Assembly: GCA_019245555.1 (NCBI GenBank)
Contig: JAFARH010000065.1
Span: 1 to 6,213 of the forward strand
Source of the DNA: Betaproteobacteria bacterium
GTDB lineage: Bacteria > Pseudomonadota > Gammaproteobacteria > Burkholderiales > SG8-39
Length of the DNA: 6,213 bases
Direction: 5' to 3'
Under the pieces are notes generated by a model. The model saw only the letters and a list, made by a program, of their open reading frames with translations, did no database searches and was not told the DNA's origin. The translations under genes and the position numbers were made by a program. Numbering within the stretch: the stretch's first letter is position 1; every line of letters starts with the position of its first letter. Below are positions 1-4,627 of this stretch, one piece after another.

Positions 1-732
1 GAACGCGAAGACTTCCGCGCGCTTGTCGCGCAGCGTGTGCCGGCGGCGCTGCGCGTGCAGCACGCGCTCACGCTGGTGCTCTCCGACAAGCTTCGCCAGC
101 TCAACGCCAAGGTGCTCGAAGTTCCCGCGGCCGAGGATCGGCCCGCGAGGAAATCAAATGGCGCCGATCCACTCGCCACTGTGAAGCGTGTGAAGAGCGC
201 TTCGTTCGACTACAAGCTGTTCCTGCCGCTGCTGCCGGTCTTCGAAGGCTTCGATAGCGGCGAGATCGATGAGATCGTCCGAGTGTCGACGCTCCTAGAA
301 CTTGCGCGGGGCCAGGGAGTTTTCGCCGCCGGCCAGCCTTCCACCGCATGCATCATCGTCGTGCGCGGTGCGGTGGAAATCCTCGCCCGCCATGAGAAGC
401 GCGAGCGGCGCATGGCCGTGCTTGGGCCCGGACAGCTCTTAGGTTATATGAGCGCGCTCGAGAAAAGCCCGCACGGCTCGGACGCGATCGTGCGCGAGGA
501 CGCGCTCATCCTCGAGATACCGGCGAAGGATTTCGAAGCGCTTTATTTCAGCGCGAGCGCGGTGGCGATCAAGCTCCATCGCGCCATCCAGAAAAGCCTG
601 CTTTCCTCGCTCGCGCAGACCAATCGCCACCTTACGCGGCTCATCAGCCAGGCGCGGCTCGACGACGCCGAGCATGAAGGCGAGACCCTGGAGAAGGCGC
701 GCGGTGCGCAGATCACCGCGCTCACGGACTAG
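1..732 (+). CDS. Cyclic nucleotide-binding domain protein (5' partial, probably tandem CNB)
   Basis: The reading frame is open from base 1 to a TAG at 730-732, so the gene starts upstream; 243 residues are visible. Counting from base 1, residues about 74-185 form a complete CNB (cap family effector) domain: an F-L-P-L-L-P-V-F entry helix, beta-roll strands with the turn R-G-A-V-E-I-L, then a glycine-rich segment G-P-G-Q-L-L-G-Y. Residues 1-45 look like the last strand and C-helix of a preceding CNB domain, with a charged linker between. After the second domain come a helix and a polar tail (to residue 243); no helix-turn-helix or enzymatic domain follows, so this is not a CRP-type transcription factor in the visible part. 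The phosphate-binding cassette is degenerate: the usual F-G-E-x-A/L and R-x-A pattern is not seen. Ligand binding is therefore doubtful. The upstream half, which could hold an effector domain, is missing. The stop overlaps the stop of the convergent amidotransferase gene. Confidence 0.8.
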   Translation, partial: EREDFRALVAQRVPAALRVQHALTLVLSDKLRQLNAKVLEVPAAEDRPARKSNGADPLATVKRVKSASFDYKLFLPLLPVFEGFDSGEIDEIVRVSTLLELARGQGVFAAGQPSTACIIVVRGAVEILARHEKRERRMAVLGPGQLLGYMSALEKSPHGSDAIVREDALILEIPAKDFEALYFSASAVAIKLHRAIQKSLLSSLAQTNRHLTRLISQARLDDAEHEGETLEKARGAQITALTD

Positions 733-1652
733 CCCAGGTCGCGAATACTTAGGACCGGCTTTCCCTTGCGGATGGTCGCGTGAAGCATCGAATATTCCGG
801 CACCTCGACCCAGGCGGCCGTATCGCGCGTCAGCGGCTCTGACGCCACCAATATGGAAGTAGCGTTGTCGGAGCCGCCCGTCATTTGCCACTCGCCATCG
901 TGCAGGCCGTAGTCGCGCCCCGCGGTGTACCAGAGCGAGAGGTAGCTCAAGTTAGCCTCGTGCAGCCGCGCCGCGTCTTCGGTCGCGAAGCAGCCGAAGT
1001 CGAAGCAGTAGCGCACGGCGGCGAGCTGCGAACCGTCGGCGATGAAGAGGTTGAGTGAGGAGCTCGTGGCAATACCGAGTTTCCTGCGCGCGTCGCGAAC
1101 GATGCCGAGCGTGTCCTCGAGCGCCTTTCTCAGCTCGTCGGTGCTCGGATGCCGCGACGCATCGGCGAGCTGCGAGACGATGAGCGCATAGACCCATTCG
1201 CTGTCGGTCGTGCCGTGGATCTGCGCGGCGATCGCCGGCTTGAGATGTGGAGCGAGCAGCGGCTTCATCTCCGCAAATCGCGCGAGATCGCCGTTGTGTG
1301 CCATCACGAGCGGCACGTCCTTGAAGTGGAACGGATGACAGTTCTGCACCGAGATCTCGACGCGCGTGTGGTAGGCGACGCCGCGCACGTGGGCGAGGAG
1401 ACAGCCGGCGCGGATCTTCTCCGCCAGGTTCTTGAGGTTGCGGTCGAAGACCGGCAGCTGCTGCGAGTAATAGGAGAAGGCGCGGTCCGGCTCGTGGCTC
1501 GTCGGATCCCAGGCGCGCAGGCCGAAGCCAGCGAGGTTCAGCATGTTCAGCATCTTCGGCATGTACGACTGCCGCACCAGCGCCGAGTCGGGCTGGTAGA
1601 GAAAGTTATCCAGCAGCACCGGCTCGCCGAGATAGAGGAGAGCGCGGCACAT
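729..1652 (-). CDS. Class II glutamine amidotransferase (YafJ/EgtC-like)
   Basis: This is a 307-residue stand-alone N-terminal-nucleophile glutaminase domain of the cytosolic YafJ/EgtC-like type. Met1 is followed directly by Cys2, the expected nucleophile after Met removal. Other family marks are H-V-R-G at 88-91 (glutamine-binding Arg90), Q-N-C-H-P-F at 103-108, A-H-N-G-D at 118-122 (oxyanion Asn120-Gly121), G-T-T-D-S-E at 147-152, and the C-terminal S-E-P-L-T...W motif at 271-281. Length is usual for the family (about 250-310). These proteins hydrolyse glutamine or a gamma-glutamyl compound; no synthase partner domain is fused, so the true substrate is unknown. EgtC of ergothioneine synthesis is a relative, but no egtB or egtD gene is in view. 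The start is fixed by Cys2 and by a purine-rich Shine-Dalgarno (AAGAAGG, complement of 1660-1666) 7 nt upstream. It is the last gene of the three-gene minus-strand operon, 2 nt after the cupin stop. Confidence 0.88.
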   Translation of the reverse strand: MCRALLYLGEPVLLDNFLYQPDSALVRQSYMPKMLNMLNLAGFGLRAWDPTSHEPDRAFSYYSQQLPVFDRNLKNLAEKIRAGCLLAHVRGVAYHTRVEISVQNCHPFHFKDVPLVMAHNGDLARFAEMKPLLAPHLKPAIAAQIHGTTDSEWVYALIVSQLADASRHPSTDELRKALEDTLGIVRDARRKLGIATSSSLNLFIADGSQLAAVRYCFDFGCFATEDAARLHEANLSYLSLWYTAGRDYGLHDGEWQMTGGSDNATSILVASEPLTRDTAAWVEVPEYSMLHATIRKGKPVLSIRDLG

Positions 1653-1654
1653 GA

Positions 1655-1930
1655 CTAGGCCTTCTTCTCCGTTCGCGCGACCCAGTAGGTCGCGCCTTCA
1701 GGGCCGTAGCGCTCGTCATGCGGCACGCCGGGTTCGAGCTCGAATGTGTCGCCGGGCTTGAGGTGTTGCGTACGACTGCCCACGGTGAGCCACATCTCTC
1801 CCTGGACCACGAGCGCCTTTGCGGCGAACGAATGCGTGTGCGTCGCAATCACGGTATCCGGGTTCCACCTGCGCTCCACCACCTCGTCACAACCGGCATG
1901 CGCGGCGGAAAAAGCTGCGAAAGTTTTCAT
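1655..1930 (-). CDS. Small single-domain cupin protein
   Basis: This 91-residue protein is a single double-stranded beta-helix (cupin_2 type). Cupin motif 1 is present as H-T-H at 31-33 and V-V-Q-G-E at 41-45. The glutamate that usually follows the two histidines by 3-4 residues is replaced (Ala37/Lys38). Motif 2 is P-G-D at 59-61 through P-G-V-P-H at 67-71, with His71 as the third metal ligand. Three histidines could still bind a metal, but the four-ligand set is incomplete. No signal peptide or fused domain is seen. The function is unknown; small cupins of this type are often isomerases, dioxygenase-like enzymes or small-molecule binders. The start at 1928-1930 is chosen because the fold begins just after it and GAGGAG (complement of 1939-1944) lies 8 nt upstream. 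The ATG overlaps the stop of the aldo/keto reductase in ATGA, implying translational coupling, and the amidotransferase follows after 2 nt. Confidence 0.85.
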   Translation of the reverse strand: MKTFAAFSAAHAGCDEVVERRWNPDTVIATHTHSFAAKALVVQGEMWLTVGSRTQHLKPGDTFELEPGVPHDERYGPEGATYWVARTEKKA

Positions 1931-2895
1931 CGTTTCTGCTCCTCGAGCCTGTCGGTGGCGGGCGGCGGTGTGCGCGAGAGCGCAGCCATCTCGTTCCAGA
2001 GTGCGCTGCCCATCTCGATCTTGAGCGAATCGAGCGACGCCTGGAGCTGCTGCACGCTGCGCGCGCCGATGATCGGTGCGGTCACGCCCGGATGAGCGGC
2101 GACCCAGGCGACCGCCGCGCTTACCGGATGCATGCCGCGTTGCTTGCAGAACGCCACGAACTTCTCCGCGACCTCGTGCATCCACGGCTCGCCATATCTC
2201 GCCGTATACATCTTGTTGGTGACCAGACGCCCTTGCGTGTCTTTCTGCAGGTACTTGCCTGACAGGAGCCCCGCGCCGGCAGGGCTGTACGGGAATACAG
2301 AGACGCCGTTCGCCTGCGCCATCGGCAGGAGTTCGACCTCGGCCTGGCGCTTAACCAGGTTGTACATTGGCTGGATCGCCTGGATGCGCGCCCAGCGATT
2401 GAGCTCCTGCATGCCGAGAGCCTGCTGCACCTGCCACGCCGCCCAGTTGCTCAGGGCGGGGTAGAGGACTTTGCCGGAGCGCACCGCGTCTTCCAATGCG
2501 CGCATCGCCTCTTCGACCGGCACGAGCGGATCATGCATGTGCAAATAGAGGATCTCGACTCTATCGGTCTGCAGGCGTTTGAGACTCGCCTCGAGCGCGC
2601 GCGTCAGGTGGCGGCGCGAGTTTCCCTTGGCGTTGAGGTCAGTCCCGGTCGGGTTGAAGGTTTTGGTGGCGATGACGAGATCGTCGCGCGAGCCGCGCAC
2701 GAGCTTTCCGAGGATCTCCTCCGAGCGTCCCTTGCTGTACTGGTCGGCGGTATCGAAGAAGTTGATGCCGATATCGCGCACTGCCTTGAACATCTCCGCC
2801 GAGGCCGCCTCGTCGGCATCGCCGCCGAAGGACATCGTGCCGAAACAGAGTTGCGACACCTGCACGCCGGTCCGTCCAAGAAGGCGATAGTTCAT
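1927..2895 (-). CDS. Aldo/keto reductase, NAD(P)H-dependent
   Basis: This 322-residue cytosolic oxidoreductase is a full-length (beta/alpha)8 barrel of the aldo/keto reductase superfamily. It opens with the typical Y-R-x-L-G-R-T-G and contains L-C-F-G-T-M-S-F-G-G at 16-25. The catalytic tetrad can be placed as Asp48 (in F-F-D-T-A-D-Q-Y), Tyr53, Lys78 (A-T-K) and His119 (L-Y-L-H). Further family marks are S-N-W at 149-151, Q-P-M-Y-N at 175-179 and the C-terminal cofactor segment P-I-I-G-A-R-S at 274-280. It should reduce an aldehyde or ketone with NADPH or NADH; the substrate cannot be told from sequence. It resembles the general YajO/Tas/YghZ-like groups rather than a named enzyme. ATG at 2893-2895 is supported by the family N-terminus, although no strong Shine-Dalgarno precedes it. 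It is the first gene of the minus-strand operon and is divergent from the formate dehydrogenase genes across a 76 bp gap. Confidence 0.92.
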   Translation of the reverse strand: MNYRLLGRTGVQVSQLCFGTMSFGGDADEAASAEMFKAVRDIGINFFDTADQYSKGRSEEILGKLVRGSRDDLVIATKTFNPTGTDLNAKGNSRRHLTRALEASLKRLQTDRVEILYLHMHDPLVPVEEAMRALEDAVRSGKVLYPALSNWAAWQVQQALGMQELNRWARIQAIQPMYNLVKRQAEVELLPMAQANGVSVFPYSPAGAGLLSGKYLQKDTQGRLVTNKMYTARYGEPWMHEVAEKFVAFCKQRGMHPVSAAVAWVAAHPGVTAPIIGARSVQQLQASLDSLKIEMGSALWNEMAALSRTPPPATDRLEEQKR

Positions 2896-2897
2896 CG

Positions 2898-2913
2898 CGG
2901 GAATGCTGTCCCG
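2898..2913. repeat. Short inverted repeat abutting the reductase start
   Basis: CGGGA (2898-2902) and TCCCG (2909-2913) are perfect complements around a 6-base loop. In the minus-strand RNA the stem can lengthen by a wobble pair and a G-C pair to 2896-2915, ending right against the reductase ATG. It could be an operator half-site pair or a small hairpin over the ribosome-binding region. It is short enough in GC-rich DNA to be chance. Confidence 0.35.
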
Positions 2914-2917
2914 TGCG

Positions 2918-2933
2918 CTTGACCGCAGTCAAG
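2918..2933. promoter_or_regulatory. Putative FNR/CRP-family operator (TTGAC-N4-GTCAA)
   Basis: The stretch CTTGACCGCAGTCAAG is a perfect palindrome of 6+6 bases with a 4-base centre. Its core, TTGAC-N4-GTCAA at 2919-2932, keeps the TTGA-N6-TCAA skeleton of FNR/ANR/FixK-type sites (FNR consensus TTGAT-N4-ATCAA). Its centre (2925.5) lies about 42 bp before the start expected from the GATAAT hexamer, close to the class II activator position of -41.5. This suggests that an FNR/CRP-family regulator activates the formate dehydrogenase genes; which one is unknown. The site also lies upstream of the divergent operon. Confidence 0.5.
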
Positions 2934-2955
2934 TCGCCGCGTGCCCCCCGGGACG

Positions 2956-2961
2956 GATAAT
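2956..2961 (+). promoter_or_regulatory. Candidate -10 hexamer for the formate dehydrogenase genes
   Basis: GATAAT matches five of six bases of TATAAT and is the only good -10-like hexamer on the plus strand in the gap. No convincing -35 lies 16-18 bp upstream (the hexamer there is about GTCGCC), which is typical of activator-dependent promoters; the FNR-like palindrome sits where a class II activator would bind. A start at about 2967-2968 would leave only 4-5 bases before the ATG at 2972. Confidence 0.35.
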
Positions 2962-2971
2962 CACCTGCGTA

Positions 2972-4627
2972 ATGAAGCGCAAGGCACGCAGTACCCCCAA
3001 GGGCAGACAGGTCAATCCGCAGGCGCTCGCCGAGGTGCGCGCGCTGCTCGGTGACGAACCGCGTCGGCGTGACCTGCTGATCGAGCACCTCCACAAGATC
3101 AACGACCGTTACGGACATCTGTCTGCGCCGCACCTTGCGGCGCTGGCGGAGGAGATGCAGCTCGCAATGGCCGAGGTTTACGAGGTCGCGACCTTCTATC
3201 ACCACTTCGAGGTCGTGAAGGAAGGCGAGACGGCGCCGCCGGCGCTCACGGTTCGCGTGTGCGATTCGATCGCATGCGAGCTCGCCGGCTCGGACGAGCT
3301 GCTGAAGAAGCTCCCATCGGTGTTGGGCAAGGACGTGCGCGTGCTTCATGCACCGTGCGTCGGCCGCTGCGAGGTCGCCCCGTGCGTGCACGTTGGGCAG
3401 AACCCGGTGGGCAACGCCACGATTGAGACGGTCAAAAAAGCCGTGGACGCAAAGAAGACCGCGTGCCCGGAGACTAAATACATCGACTACGCCACCTATC
3501 GTAATGGGGGTGGGTACAAGCTGATCGCTGATTGCCTTGCCGACAAGCACACGCGCGAAGGCCTCACCAAGATGATGGAAGACTCTGGCCTGCGCGGCCT
3601 GGGCGGCGCGGGCTTCCCGGTCGGTCGCAAATGGAAGAGCGTTGCGGCCGAACCCGAGCCACGCCTCATGGCGGTGAACATCGATGAGGGCGAGCCCGGC
3701 ACCTTCAAGGATCGCTGGTACCTCGAACGCGATCCACATCGCTTCCTCGAAGGCATGATCGTCGCCGCCTGGGCGGTGGGAATCGCCGAGGTCTACATCT
3801 ACCTGCGCGATGAATATGCCGGCTGCCGGGCGATTTTGGAGCGCGAGCTCGCGGCGCTGAAGAAAAATCCGCCGTGCGCGCTGCCGCCGATCTATCTGCG
3901 GCGCGGCGCCGGTGCATACATCTGCGGCGAAGAGTCGGCGATGATCGAATCGATCGAGGGCAAGCGCGGCATGCCACGCTTGCGCCCGCCTTATGTCGCA
4001 CAGAAAGGCCTCTTTGGCCGGCCGACACTCGAGCACAACATGGAGTCGGTGTACTGGGTGCGCGAGATCTTCGAGAAGGGGCCGGAGTGGTTCGCCGGCC
4101 AGGGCCGGAATGGACGCAAGGGGCTGCGCTCTTTCTCCGTCTCAGGCCGCGTGAAGAAGCCCGGGATGCATCTCGCACCTGCCGGCATCACGGTGAAAGA
4201 GCTGATCGACGAATACTGCGGCGGAATGCTGGAAGGCCATCAGTTCTACGGCTACCTCCCGGGCGGCGCTTCGGGTGGGATTCTTCCCGCGACGAAGAGC
4301 GACATCCCACTCGACTTCGACACGCTGCAGCCGCATGGCTGCTTCATCGGCTCGGCCGCTATCGTGATCCTCAGCGACAAGGACAAGGCGTCGAAGGCGG
4401 CGATCAACCTGATGAAGTTCTTTCACGACGAATCCTGCGGTCAATGCACGCCGTGCCGAGTGGGCACCGCGAAGGCGCTGCAGCTCATGGAGACGCGCAA
4501 GTGGGACCAGCCTTTGCTGAAAGAACTGTCTCAGGCGATGATGGACGCTTCGATCTGCGGCCTTGGGCAGGCGGCACCTAATCCCGCGCTCACGGTAATG
4601 CGGTATTTCCCGCAAGAGGTTGAATAG
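2972..4627 (+). CDS. fdh1B: NAD-dependent formate dehydrogenase beta subunit, NuoE-NuoF fusion
   Basis: This 551-residue subunit takes electrons from the catalytic subunit and reduces NAD+ through FMN. Residues about 15-155 are a NuoE (24 kDa) domain with a full [2Fe-2S] ligand set: Cys97-x4-Cys102 and Cys129-x3-Cys133. Residues about 175-545 are NuoF-like: G-L-R-G-L-G-G-A-G-F at 206-215 and N-I-D-E-G-E-P-G-T-F at 236-245 (NADH/FMN), G-A-G-A-Y-I-C-G-E-E-S at 312-322, an SLBB-like part near 390-445, and a [4Fe-4S] motif Cys489-x2-Cys492-x2-Cys495 with Cys529. Length and the P-K-G-R-Q-V N-terminal stretch resemble, from memory, M. extorquens Fdh1B (about 572 aa). In FdsGBA enzymes the redox-active NuoE subunit (FdsG) is separate. 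ATG 2972 is preferred because family-like sequence begins there. The in-frame ATG at 2903 would add 23 unrelated residues and run through the operator. The Shine-Dalgarno is poor (GGACGG, 15 nt upstream). The stop directly abuts the next ATG. The symbol follows the FDH1 nomenclature by inference. Confidence 0.93.
   Translation: MKRKARSTPKGRQVNPQALAEVRALLGDEPRRRDLLIEHLHKINDRYGHLSAPHLAALAEEMQLAMAEVYEVATFYHHFEVVKEGETAPPALTVRVCDSIACELAGSDELLKKLPSVLGKDVRVLHAPCVGRCEVAPCVHVGQNPVGNATIETVKKAVDAKKTACPETKYIDYATYRNGGGYKLIADCLADKHTREGLTKMMEDSGLRGLGGAGFPVGRKWKSVAAEPEPRLMAVNIDEGEPGTFKDRWYLERDPHRFLEGMIVAAWAVGIAEVYIYLRDEYAGCRAILERELAALKKNPPCALPPIYLRRGAGAYICGEESAMIESIEGKRGMPRLRPPYVAQKGLFGRPTLEHNMESVYWVREIFEKGPEWFAGQGRNGRKGLRSFSVSGRVKKPGMHLAPAGITVKELIDEYCGGMLEGHQFYGYLPGGASGGILPATKSDIPLDFDTLQPHGCFIGSAAIVILSDKDKASKAAINLMKFFHDESCGQCTPCRVGTAKALQLMETRKWDQPLLKELSQAMMDASICGLGQAAPNPALTVMRYFPQEVE
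4614..4620 (+). promoter_or_regulatory. Ribosome binding site of the alpha subunit gene
   Basis: AAGAGGT lies 7 nt before the ATG at 4628, inside the last codons of the beta subunit gene. It supports this start over the in-frame ATGs at codons 11 and 12, which lack a comparable site. Confidence 0.6.

Larger units (their letters stand above)
2896..2971. promoter_or_regulatory. Divergent intergenic promoter region
   Basis: This 76 bp gap is the only substantial non-coding stretch in the window. It must hold the start signals for the reductase-cupin-amidotransferase operon to the left and probably for the formate dehydrogenase genes to the right. It holds two separate inverted repeats (2898-2913 and 2918-2933), a C/G run near 2943-2952 and a GATAAT hexamer (2956-2961). 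That it drives transcription is inferred from the divergent gene layout. Confidence 0.7.

Noticed and set aside
1149..1658. A 169-codon open frame on the plus strand inside the amidotransferase gene.
   Set aside because: It is antisense to a gene with well-placed catalytic motifs and shows no family features of its own.
1931..2185. An upstream extension of the cupin frame by about 85 codons.
   Set aside because: It lies wholly inside the aldo/keto reductase in another frame and reads as Arg/Ala-rich shadow. The ATG at 1928-1930 has a good ribosome-binding site and begins the fold.
2919..2924. TTGACC as a plus-strand -35 element.
   Set aside because: The distance to the GATAAT hexamer is 31 bp and no -10-like sequence lies 16-18 bp downstream. 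The hexamer is better explained as half of the palindrome.
2903..2932. A sigma-70 promoter on the minus strand using TTGACT (complement of 2927-2932) and CAGCAT (complement of 2903-2908).
   Set aside because: The -35 is good and the 18 bp spacing is allowed, but the -10 matches only three of six bases and would give an essentially leaderless reductase mRNA. It is too weak to list.
2903..2971. An upstream in-frame ATG that would lengthen the beta subunit by 23 residues.
   Set aside because: The added residues show no family similarity, and the reading would cross the palindrome and the -10-like hexamer. The family-like N-terminus begins after the ATG at 2972.
2639..4036. A 465-codon open frame on the minus strand opposite the beta subunit and reductase start.
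   Set aside because: It is antisense to the NuoE-NuoF coding region and overlaps the reductase in another frame. Its composition is shadow-like and no motif is seen.
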